Shown: positions 7,766 to 15,291 of the stretch, piece by piece | Position numbering within the stretch: position 1 is the stretch's first letter | How the letters are laid out: every line of letters begins with the position of its first letter | Source: JABJPE01 sp036340215 | GTDB lineage: Bacteria; Pseudomonadota; Gammaproteobacteria; Comchoanobacterales; Comchoanobacteraceae | Length of the DNA stretch: 22,809 nt | Direction of reading: 5' to 3' | Assembly (NCBI GenBank): GCA_036340215.1 | Contig: JAYYZF010000043.1 | Coordinates: 1 to 22,809, forward strand | Program-made: the position numbers and the translations under genes | The notes under the pieces: generated by a model | Seen by the model: only the letters and a program-made list of their open reading frames with translations | Databases searched by the model: none | What the model was told of the DNA's origin: nothing

Positions 7766-9794
7766 AATACTCCTCCTCTAAATTTTGTTTATCATAACTT
7801 ACTAAAAAATTTTTTATAGCAGACTCCAAATCAATTTCATTAAACCCATAAGAATTCATGATATCTTTGCCGGAACCTGAGTCTCCGTACCTGTCCAAAC
7901 CGTAAACTAGGCCATCAGTACCTACTACTTTATACCAACATTGAGATGATCCTGCCTCAATCACAAACCTCTTTCGCATCGATTTTGGTAGCACACCTTC
8001 TTTGTATTTTAGATCTTGTGAATCGAAAACCTCAAGACAAGGCATAGAGACAACTCTTGCTTTTATACCGTGATTTACAAGTTTTTTTGCAACACTCAAA
8101 GCAAGTTCAACCTCAGACCCTGTAGCAATCATTATAATATCTGGGTCAGGAGATTGAGCCCACAAGATATAACCGCCACGCTTAATATTCTCTAGTGCAT
8201 CTGCGTCACGCTCTTGTACTGAGAGACTTTGCCTAGACAACAATAGACAAGATGGACCGTCTTGACGTTGCAACACAGAATACCAAGAAACAGCCGTTTC
8301 AACACTATCACATGGACGCCATACGTGTACATTAGGTGTTGCCCGCAACATTGAATTATGTTCAACAGGCTGATGGGTTGGCCCATCTTCTCCCAAACCA
8401 ATAGAATCATGGGTTAGTACGTAAATAACTCTAAGTTTGGACATAGCTGCCAACCTTAGGGCGTTACGACCATAATCTATGAAAGTTAAAAAAGTTCCTA
8501 CAAATGGAATAAAACCACCATACGAGGACATGCCATTTGCTATTGCAAACATTGCAAATTCACGCACTCCGAAATGCAAATAATTTGCACAATTCCAAGA
8601 CGTTTTTACAGGACGGCTACTTTCAACCTCCGTCAAATTTGAACAGGATAAGTCGGCAGAACCACCAAATATATTACCAATATTGTCCTGGAAAAAAGAT
8701 ATACACTCTTGAGAAGCTTTTCTTGTAGCTTTTGGTTTTTTATCTTTTTGGATACTAGCGAGCCAATCAGAAAATTGGCTAGAGCAAGATGCTAGCTCAT
8801 TGTCATCAAATCTATGCAATAATTTCCTAGCCAAATCAGGATAAGAGTCTTGGTAAGATTCAAACATAGAGGACCATTCATGTTCATACTTTTCTCCTAA
8901 ATCAACTTGATTCCATGCATCTCTTATTTCTTCTGGTATACAGAATGCCTCATGCGGCCAATTGAGATTTTGACGTAGCTTTAAAACTTCTGCAGAACCA
9001 AGAGGAGCACCATGAACCTTAGCCGAATTTTCGTATGTTGGAGAACCAAAGCCAATTCTTGTCTTACAACAAATCAGAGTTGGTTTATCAGGGTTATCTT
9101 TAGCTTGCTCTATCGCCTTGTAAACTGCTTCTGGATCGTGTCCATCAATATCACGTAATACTTGAAAATCATAAGATTCAAATCTTAAAGCAGTATCCTC
9201 ACTAAACCATGGGCCAACTTTGCCATCTATAGAAATACCATTGTCATCCCAAAGTACGATAAGCTTCCCCAAACCAAGAGTTCCTGCTAAAGAGCATGCC
9301 TCATGAGAGATGCCTTCCATAAGACAACCATCACCGACAAAAGCATATGTAAAATGGTCTATTATGTTATGATTTTTTCTGTTAAAAGTGCTTGATAATA
9401 CTTTTTCAGAAATAGCCATCCCAACAGCATTTGCAACCCCCTGCCCCAAAGGTCCTGTTGTGGCCTCAACTCCTGGAGTTACATCAAACTCAGGATGACC
9501 CGGTGTTTTAGATCCAAGCTTTCTGAAGCACTTCAGATCATTTATAGTAAGATCATAGCCTGTCAAATGAAGCAAGGAGTATAGCAACATAGAGCCATGC
9601 CCATTGGAAAGAACAAACCTATCTCTGTTAATCCATTTAGGATTTCTAGGATTATGCTTTAAAAAATTACACCATAATACTTGCGCAATGTCCGCCATAC
9701 CTAAAGGCATGCCGGGGTGTCCAGAATTAGCAAGCTCTACCGCATCTACAGATAAAAACCTTATGGCGTTTGCCATGTCAGAAGCACTGCTCAA
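7755..9794 (-). CDS. tkt: Transketolase
   Basis: Transketolase moves two-carbon units between sugar phosphates with thiamine diphosphate, linking the pentose phosphate pathway to glycolysis. Motifs in order: DRFVLSNGHGS near residue 60, TPGHPE near 99, GPLGQGVANAVG near 113, the ThDP-binding stretch from VGDGCLMEG (about 153) to DDNGISIDG, and GLGEDGPTHQPVEH near 465 in the second domain. An ATG at 9800 sits hard against the Shine-Dalgarno sequence AAGGAGA with almost no spacer. The TTG at 9794 has seven bases of spacing and gives an N-terminus, MSSASDMANAIR, that aligns in register with E. coli TktA (MSSRKELANAIR), so it is chosen. The resulting length is 679 residues. First gene of the minus-strand glycolytic run. 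Confidence 0.95.
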   Translation of the reverse strand: MSSASDMANAIRFLSVDAVELANSGHPGMPLGMADIAQVLWCNFLKHNPRNPKWINRDRFVLSNGHGSMLLYSLLHLTGYDLTINDLKCFRKLGSKTPGHPEFDVTPGVEATTGPLGQGVANAVGMAISEKVLSSTFNRKNHNIIDHFTYAFVGDGCLMEGISHEACSLAGTLGLGKLIVLWDDNGISIDGKVGPWFSEDTALRFESYDFQVLRDIDGHDPEAVYKAIEQAKDNPDKPTLICCKTRIGFGSPTYENSAKVHGAPLGSAEVLKLRQNLNWPHEAFCIPEEIRDAWNQVDLGEKYEHEWSSMFESYQDSYPDLARKLLHRFDDNELASCSSQFSDWLASIQKDKKPKATRKASQECISFFQDNIGNIFGGSADLSCSNLTEVESSRPVKTSWNCANYLHFGVREFAMFAIANGMSSYGGFIPFVGTFLTFIDYGRNALRLAAMSKLRVIYVLTHDSIGLGEDGPTHQPVEHNSMLRATPNVHVWRPCDSVETAVSWYSVLQRQDGPSCLLLSRQSLSVQERDADALENIKRGGYILWAQSPDPDIIMIATGSEVELALSVAKKLVNHGIKARVVSMPCLEVFDSQDLKYKEGVLPKSMRKRFVIEAGSSQCWYKVVGTDGLVYGLDRYGDSGSGKDIMNSYGFNEIDLESAIKNFLVSYDKQNLEEEYYGN

Positions 9795-9971
9795 AACCAT
9801 TCTCCTTTGTATGTGTAAGTCTATCTAGGCTAAGAGATAATCGTTAATTATTCAACAAAATTCTAATGAATTAATTAAGCAAAAAAATACAGAAGTTGCA
9901 TGCAACTGTTGATATTTTTCTACATTAGAGTTAACATAATTTCAGATTTTTATCATTCTACTGGCATTAAA
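9795..9971. promoter_or_regulatory. Divergent control region between tkt and the MFS gene
   Basis: This A+T-rich interval must hold the start signals for the long tkt-to-pit operon (minus) and for the MFS/DUF2203 pair (plus). The Shine-Dalgarno AAGGAGA of tkt lies at 9801-9807. A credible promoter is visible only for the plus side. For the minus side several TTG-containing hexamers occur (around 9850-9858 and 9876-9881), but none pairs convincingly with a -10 box. No operator palindrome was recognised. Confidence 0.5.
9909..9937 (+). promoter_or_regulatory. Candidate promoter for the MFS gene
   Basis: TTGATA (9909-9914) and TAACAT (9932-9937) are separated by exactly 17 bases. They match five and four of six sigma-70 consensus positions. 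Transcription would begin near 9944, inside the longest possible reading frame that opens at 9900, which favours the downstream ATG at 9972 as the true start of the permease. Confidence 0.45.
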
Positions 9972-11261
9972 ATGAAACACATTATGGACAATCTAACAGC
10001 GAAAATCCAGAGCAATAAATACTACCCCTGGATTGTTTGGTCTCTTTGTGCTTCCTTCTTTTTTGCTGAATACTTGGTGAGACTAGAGCCAAGTATTACA
10101 AAACAACAGCTGATGCAAGCCTTCCATCTTAATGCAACCGGATTTGGCACAATGTCAGCATTTTTCACATTTTCATATGTTGCCATGCAGATACCGGTAG
10201 GAACTCTTATAGATAGATTTGGCGCACACAAGCTTATGGTATTAAACAGTATTGGTTGTGCAGTTGGCTGCTTCTTATTCGCAATATCGCAGAGTCTTTG
10301 GTTAGCTGAAACAGGACGGCTTATATCAGGCATAGGATCAGCATTTGCTTTTGTTGGAACACTGAGACTTGCAACTAATTGGTTTCCACCACATAAAATT
10401 GGCCTCATTGCTGGAATGACTCAGGCAGCAGGCATGCTTGGAGCTGCTGTAGGAGAGGGACCATTTGCCGTAATAGTTTCAGCTCTTGGCTGGCGAGAAA
10501 CTATGTGGCTGATAGGAGGAATTATCCTAGCTATTGGACTACTAATTCTAGTTCTTGTAAGAGACAAGCCAGGAAAAGATGGAACGTCAGCAGTTGATGT
10601 TGAATCAGGTCCAAGCCTTTGGCACTGCCTTAAAGAAGTACTAAAAAACCCACAAAGCTGGTATAACGGGATATTCGTAGGTCTTCTTTATGCTCCTACA
10701 GCATCTTTTGCAGAGCTTTGGGGAGTACCATTCCTGTCTGAAACATATAAAATCAGCACAGAGCTTGCTGCAGGCGGGATCAGCGCAATATTTTTTGGCT
10801 GGGCTCTTGGTGGACCATTAACTGGCTGGATATCAGATAAACAAGGAAAAAGAAAACCAACAATGATGGCTTCATCGCTATTAAGCCTAGTTTTAATAAC
10901 ATCTGTAATATACATACCAAATATACCTATTTTACTACTGTTTATAATTTTGTTTTTTTATGGCGTAGCTAACACTGGGGTTGCTACTTCATACGCGCTC
11001 TCTAGTGAAATAAATATAAGAGAAGTAAGTGGAACATCTATAGCATTTGCAAATATGTCATCGGTTATAATAGGATCACTATTCCAACCTTTAATAGGAA
11101 GCATTCTTGATACTATGTGGGATGGCAAATTAATAAACGGGGCTCCTATTTACTCAATCAATGCCTATCAAAACGCAATGAAACTCTTACCAGTATGCTT
11201 ATTATTATCATTTTTCATGTCGTTCCTTGTAAAAGAGACATATTGTCGCGGAAGAAAGTAG
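9972..11261 (+). CDS. Major facilitator superfamily transporter
   Basis: This 429-residue inner-membrane permease has about twelve membrane helices in two halves. Between helices 2 and 3 it carries the MFS signature GTLIDRFGAHKLM near residue 75, echoed in the second half by WISDKQGKRKPT near residue 285. A basic/acidic central loop (about 195-225) separates the halves. An ATG at 9900 would add 24 residues but precedes the likely promoter, so 9972 is used; 9984 is also possible, and neither has a good ribosome-binding site. It resembles the Legionella/Francisella-type permeases that include the Pht group, whose known substrates include amino acids and nucleosides. The substrate here cannot be read from the sequence. 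It is followed 17 bases later by a DUF2203 gene. Confidence 0.88.
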   Translation: MKHIMDNLTAKIQSNKYYPWIVWSLCASFFFAEYLVRLEPSITKQQLMQAFHLNATGFGTMSAFFTFSYVAMQIPVGTLIDRFGAHKLMVLNSIGCAVGCFLFAISQSLWLAETGRLISGIGSAFAFVGTLRLATNWFPPHKIGLIAGMTQAAGMLGAAVGEGPFAVIVSALGWRETMWLIGGIILAIGLLILVLVRDKPGKDGTSAVDVESGPSLWHCLKEVLKNPQSWYNGIFVGLLYAPTASFAELWGVPFLSETYKISTELAAGGISAIFFGWALGGPLTGWISDKQGKRKPTMMASSLLSLVLITSVIYIPNIPILLLFIILFFYGVANTGVATSYALSSEINIREVSGTSIAFANMSSVIIGSLFQPLIGSILDTMWDGKLINGAPIYSINAYQNAMKLLPVCLLLSFFMSFLVKETYCRGRK

Positions 11262-11278
11262 AGTAAAAGGAGTAAATA

Positions 11279-11752
11279 ATGTCATTTATTATGAAAAACA
11301 TAGAGTACTCTCCAGAACAGGAGCATAAAACATTTACCTTAATAGAAGTAAATAATGTTCTGCCAGAAGTAGAAGAATGTGTCTACAGGTTAATGCAAAT
11401 GAATGCCCAAGTTAATCAAATAATAAACAAACTTAAACATGCTGACATGGTGCTAAGCGACTCTATTATTATGGATAACTTAAGGCATCAAGATGAAGAC
11501 TCAATCAACAACTTATCAAGTCTAAAAGTCTTACTTAGCGCTATACAAGACGAGTTAAATAATATTGCAACCAATGGTGGAATTGTTAATAACATAGATG
11601 ACGGCATTGTTAACTGGCATGGAATAATAGGAGAAAACCCTACCATTCTTAGCTGGAAGCTAGGTGAAAAGTCGGTAAGCTATTGGCAAAAAAGTATAAA
11701 ATGCAAGAAAAGAGTAGCTATTGACGAGTTAGAAACTTCAAACGCTAGCTAA
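11279..11752 (+). CDS. DUF2203 family protein
   Basis: This 157-residue protein has the pattern of DUF2203. An N-terminal FTLIEVNNVLPEVEECV segment (residues 19-35) leads into a long helical, probably coiled-coil region to about residue 97. A C-terminal block follows with GGIVNNIDDGIVNW (about 100-113) and LSWKLGEKSVSYWQ (about 122-135), ending in basic residues. In the family the corresponding block reads roughly GLVDF...CW.LGE..V.YWH. The function of the family is unknown. The protein lacks a signal or membrane helix. The ATG at 11279 has an AAGGAG six bases upstream. It is very likely co-transcribed with the MFS permease. Recognition is from memory of the motif, not a search. Confidence 0.75.
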   Translation: MSFIMKNIEYSPEQEHKTFTLIEVNNVLPEVEECVYRLMQMNAQVNQIINKLKHADMVLSDSIIMDNLRHQDEDSINNLSSLKVLLSAIQDELNNIATNGGIVNNIDDGIVNWHGIIGENPTILSWKLGEKSVSYWQKSIKCKKRVAIDELETSNAS

Positions 11753-11759
11753 TATTAGC
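11748..11759. repeat. Perfect 12-bp palindrome containing both convergent stop codons
   Basis: GCTAATATTAGC spans the junction where the DUF2203 gene (plus) and rho (minus) meet. Each gene ends in a TAA taken from this palindrome, and only two bases separate the two stops. The palindrome has no loop and no T run, so it is not a normal intrinsic terminator; no other terminator fits between the genes. Confidence 0.6.
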
Positions 11760-13077
11760 CACCTTTCTTCATAACCTCAAAAAACTGTGAATTAGTTTTC
11801 GTTGACTTAAGTCTATCAATTAGAAACTCAACGGCAGCATGATCTTCCATGGTTTGGAGATATTTCCTCAAAACCCAAACCCTCTTTAGTTCTTCTTCAG
11901 ACATAATTAACTCTTCTCTTCTTGTTCCTGAACTAGGGATATCAACAGCAGGGAATATTCTTTTTTGAGCAATACTTCTCTTTAGGTGGAGCTCCATATT
12001 TCCTGTTCCCTTGAACTCTTCATAAATAACATCATCCATTTTAGAGCCAGTCTCAACTAAAGCTGATGCGATTATAGTTAAGCTTCCACCCTTTTCAATA
12101 TTTCTTGCTGCCCCAATAAATCTTTTAGGTTTTTGTAAAGCATTTGCCTCAACACCACCAGTAAGAACCTTACCGGAAGATGGAGCAACTGTATTATATG
12201 CTCTAGCTAATCTTGTGATAGAATCAAGAAGTATAACAACGTCCTGGCCATTTTCCACCATTCTCTTAGCCTTTGCTATTACCATTTCTGCCACTTGAAC
12301 ATGCCTTGCAGGTGGCTCATCAAATGTGCTAGCTACAACTTCTCCCTTAACTCCTCTTCTCATCTCCGTTACTTCCTCAGGCCTTTCGTCAATAAGTAAA
12401 ACTATTAACTCACATTCAGGGTGGTTGTTTGCAACTGAAGTAGCAATATTTTGCAAGACCATAGTCTTACCAGCCTTTGGAGGAGCAACTATCAAAGCCC
12501 TTTGCCCCTTACCAATTGGTGATACGAGGTCTATTATTCTATTAGTTATATCTGCATTACTACCATTACCAAGCTCAAGTTGTAATCTTTTTTCAGGAAA
12601 AGTTGGTGTTAATGATTCTATACTGACAACCCTTATTGCCTCCTCTGGAGACTTGCTGTTTATCTTTTTTACTTGTGCTAATGCAAAATACTTCTCACCA
12701 TCACGTGGAGCACGCACAAAACCTGATACAATGTCACCAGTTTTAAGCTTAAACTTCTTAATTTGGCTGATTGAGACGTATATATCATCGGGGCAAGCCA
12801 AGTATGACCTCTCTGGGAAGCGTAAGAAACCATAGTTTTCTAAAACCTCTAAAACACCCTCTACTTCAATCTTATGTTGTTTCCTAGCATAAGCTTGTAA
12901 GATAGATACCACCATATTTCCAGGCTTTACCGCTCTAGCAGAAGCTTTTATATCTAAACTATCTGCAATATCACATAAAGCTGCAGGGGTTTTTCTTTTC
13001 AAAGAGTTAACACAGATAACTTCATTATTTATAGGGGTTTCTACTGCAGATTCTTGCACGATTTTTTGCTGAGCCAT
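11755..13077 (-). CDS. rho: Transcription termination factor Rho
   Basis: Rho is the hexameric ATP-driven RNA translocase that ends transcription of untranslated RNA. The 440-residue protein is slightly longer than E. coli Rho (419) because of a polar N-terminal extension of about 25 residues. The Rho N-terminal domain (about 27-70) is followed by the cold-shock-like primary RNA-binding site GFLRFPERSYLACPDDIYVS (about 87-106). ATPase motifs are intact: Walker A APPKAGKTMV near 201 and Walker B VVILLDSITRLARAYN near 281. The C-terminal secondary site GTGNMELHLKR follows. The ATG has AAAGG about nine bases upstream. It lies 130 bases downstream of trxA, the same neighbour as in E. coli and many gammaproteobacteria. 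Confidence 0.97.
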   Translation of the reverse strand: MAQQKIVQESAVETPINNEVICVNSLKRKTPAALCDIADSLDIKASARAVKPGNMVVSILQAYARKQHKIEVEGVLEVLENYGFLRFPERSYLACPDDIYVSISQIKKFKLKTGDIVSGFVRAPRDGEKYFALAQVKKINSKSPEEAIRVVSIESLTPTFPEKRLQLELGNGSNADITNRIIDLVSPIGKGQRALIVAPPKAGKTMVLQNIATSVANNHPECELIVLLIDERPEEVTEMRRGVKGEVVASTFDEPPARHVQVAEMVIAKAKRMVENGQDVVILLDSITRLARAYNTVAPSSGKVLTGGVEANALQKPKRFIGAARNIEKGGSLTIIASALVETGSKMDDVIYEEFKGTGNMELHLKRSIAQKRIFPAVDIPSSGTRREELIMSEEELKRVWVLRKYLQTMEDHAAVEFLIDRLKSTKTNSQFFEVMKKGG

Positions 13078-13207
13078 AATTTTTGCCTTTTTCTTAAATT
13101 TGAATTACGAATAGGTAATGAATAGATTATTCAACTAAGTATTATGATTAGTAATGTTGAATATTGTGAAATGATACAACTTATGTTTTTATAAATCAAT
13201 AAAAATT

Positions 13208-13534
13208 TTAGTCTATGTGTTGCTCGATAAATTTTTCTATCTTATCCTGAGTCACTGCGCCCACCATAGAACCTAAGACTTCGCCATTACTGAACAAAAT
13301 CAAAGTTGGTATTCCTCTAACACCATATTCTGTCGTAATACTTGAGTCATTATCAACATTAAGCTTTGCCAAGACTATCTTGCCATCTAAGTCTTTTGCA
13401 AGTTGCTCAACTATTGGAGCGATCGCCTTACATGGCCCACACCATGGAGCCCAAAAGTCAACCAAGACTGGAAGACTTGAGTCTAGAACAACATCCTTAA
13501 AATTTTCTCTAGTAACGTCTATTGCTGTGCTCAT
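13208..13534 (-). CDS. trxA: Thioredoxin 1
   Basis: A 108-residue cytosolic thioredoxin that reduces protein disulfides and is recycled by thioredoxin reductase. The active site WCGPC is at residues 31-35 (Cys32 and Cys35), with the buried Asp26 and the cis-proline loop GIPT near residue 75. The length and positions equal those of E. coli TrxA. An ATG with GAGG six bases upstream is used. A good promoter lies just upstream, so it can be transcribed apart from pckA. The rho gene follows in the same direction. Confidence 0.97.
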   Translation of the reverse strand: MSTAIDVTRENFKDVVLDSSLPVLVDFWAPWCGPCKAIAPIVEQLAKDLDGKIVLAKLNVDNDSSITTEYGVRGIPTLILFSNGEVLGSMVGAVTQDKIEKFIEQHID

Positions 13535-13562
13535 TATTACCTCATAATTTGAAAGTTAAACG

Positions 13563-13591
13563 AATATACCATGGTCAGGAGTTTTTAGCAA
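13563..13591 (-). promoter_or_regulatory. Candidate trxA promoter
   Basis: Read on the minus strand, TTGCTA (13591-13586) and TATATT (13568-13563) are spaced by exactly 17 bases. The -10 is preceded by TGG, which makes an extended -10 element. Transcription would begin near 13556 and give a leader of about 22 bases before the trxA ATG. This is the best promoter match seen in the window. Confidence 0.55.
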
Positions 13592-13604
13592 TATGCCAAT
13601 CTCT

Positions 13605-15152
13605 CTAAACACTAGCAATATTAGGTCCAGCCAGTAATATATCGTTTGTAGTGTTAAATCTTTTGAAGTTATCCCTAAACATTTCAGCCAATGATAACGC
13701 ATATTTGTCAAAAGTTTCCTGACACACGCCAGTCCTCGGGTCAAGCACTTCAGGAGACACCCCTGGAATCTCTGCTGGTATCTTAAAATTAAAGAATGGT
13801 ATGGATGCTGGAATATACTGGGTAACCTTGTCATCTAAGACACTATTTATCAACTGTCTTGTTACACTTAACGCAAACCTATTTCCGCCATGACCAAAAG
13901 CTCCACCAGTCCAGCCTGTGTTTACTAAAAATACTTCAGCACCAGTTTCCTTTATTTTTTTCATGAATAAGTCTGCATAAACCTGAGCCTCTCTAGGAAA
14001 GAATGGCTCACCAAAACAGACACTGAATGTTGGAGATATAGATGACTTAGAGCCAATTTCAGTACTACCAACCTTTGCAGTATAACCACTTAAAAAATAA
14101 TATGCTGCTTGTTCACATGTAAGCTTTGAAATTGGAGGAAGCACGCCATATAGATCACAGCTGAGGAAGAAAACCTTGCTTGGATGACCACCGTTATTAG
14201 ATAAAACTTTGTTTGACAAATAAGAACGAGGATATGCAGCTCTTATGTTTTCAGTAATACTAGAATTAGTATAATCTGGCTTATTGTCGTCATCTAGAAC
14301 AACGTTTTCAATTATAGAACCATACCTAATAGCATCCCAAATTACAGGCTCGTGCTCTTGAGCAAGATTAATACACTTGGCATAACAACCACCTTCGAAG
14401 TTAAAAACTCCCTTTTCACCCCAACCGTGCTCATCATCTCCTATTAGAGCTCTATTAGGATCTGCAGACAAAGTTGTTTTACCTGTTCCTGACAAGCCAA
14501 AGAAAAGTGCGACATCGCCATATTTACCAACATTTGCTGAACAATGCATTGGCAAAACACCGTGCTCCGGCAATAAATAATTAAGAGCTGAGAACATAGA
14601 TTTCTTCATTTCACCAGCATATTCCATACCGACTATAAGAATCTTTTTTTCAGTTATATTTATAATTACAGCAGAAGAGCTGTTAACAGGGTGCTCTTCA
14701 GGGTCAAGCTTCATGTTGGCTGCACTTAACAATGTCCAAGTTTTATCATTAGGAATATCTAACTTATTATCAGAAATAAACAAGTGACGGAGAAAGATAT
14801 TATGCCAAGCCTTCTCTGTATGAATTTCAACGTTAAAGCCAAAGTCTTTATCTGCTCCCACTTGAAAGCAGTCAGAATAAGAGTTGTTTTTCAGATATAG
14901 CTCTGTTTTTGACCAGATGTCTTTAAAGGAAACAGGACAAAAAGGTTGGTTAACCTTGCCCCAACTCACTGTTTTATCCGTGATAGAATCCTTGACTACA
15001 AATCGGTCCTGAGGAGAACGTCCAGTTCTGCTACCAGTATTTACAGCAAGTGCTCCATTTTCGCACAACTTTGCTCCCTCAGAAGATAGTGCTATCTCTA
15101 TTAAATCTGCTAGCCTATTACCTTGGGCGTCAATCTTTTGTTGACCCAACAT
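13605..15152 (-). CDS. pckA: ATP-dependent phosphoenolpyruvate carboxykinase
   Basis: This enzyme converts oxaloacetate and ATP to phosphoenolpyruvate, CO2 and ADP, the entry to gluconeogenesis from the TCA cycle. The 515-residue protein is of the ATP type: it has the kinase-1a P-loop GLSGTGKTTLSADPNR from about residue 219, the metal-binding GDDEHGWG near 239, and TGRSPQDRF near residue 43 for substrate binding. GNRFALSVTRQLI lies near 426. It is a little shorter than E. coli Pck (540) without any lost motif. The ATG has AAGGA about eight bases before it. It stands alone between a PapD-like chaperone gene (139 bases upstream) and trxA. With tkt-gap-pgk-pyk nearby it gives carbon flow in both directions. 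Confidence 0.97.
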   Translation of the reverse strand: MLGQQKIDAQGNRLADLIEIALSSEGAKLCENGALAVNTGSRTGRSPQDRFVVKDSITDKTVSWGKVNQPFCPVSFKDIWSKTELYLKNNSYSDCFQVGADKDFGFNVEIHTEKAWHNIFLRHLFISDNKLDIPNDKTWTLLSAANMKLDPEEHPVNSSSAVIINITEKKILIVGMEYAGEMKKSMFSALNYLLPEHGVLPMHCSANVGKYGDVALFFGLSGTGKTTLSADPNRALIGDDEHGWGEKGVFNFEGGCYAKCINLAQEHEPVIWDAIRYGSIIENVVLDDDNKPDYTNSSITENIRAAYPRSYLSNKVLSNNGGHPSKVFFLSCDLYGVLPPISKLTCEQAAYYFLSGYTAKVGSTEIGSKSSISPTFSVCFGEPFFPREAQVYADLFMKKIKETGAEVFLVNTGWTGGAFGHGGNRFALSVTRQLINSVLDDKVTQYIPASIPFFNFKIPAEIPGVSPEVLDPRTGVCQETFDKYALSLAEMFRDNFKRFNTTNDILLAGPNIASV

Positions 15153-15291
15153 GATATAATCCTTAAGTTAATTAATACGCGAATATATTAACACAATTAA
15201 CAAAATAATCTACCATTTTTAAAATAGCAATAAAAGTAACAATGTGAGCCCAAGAACTAAAAACAAAGTTGCTTAAATAGCTGGGAAAAAG

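Noticed and set aside
10022..10408. Minus-strand frame of 128 codons within the MFS gene
   Set aside because: It is the complement of conserved transporter helices and has no independent evidence.
12326..12835. Plus-strand open frame of 169 codons inside rho
   Set aside because: It lies wholly antisense to the conserved Rho coding sequence. Its translated sequence is low in charged residues and shows no recognisable domain, as expected for a shadow frame.
13556..13834. Minus-strand frame of 92 codons between trxA and pckA
   Set aside because: It overlaps the 3' end of pckA in another frame, and pckA itself is complete to a normal end. No motif or ribosome-binding site supports it; it also contains the trxA promoter.
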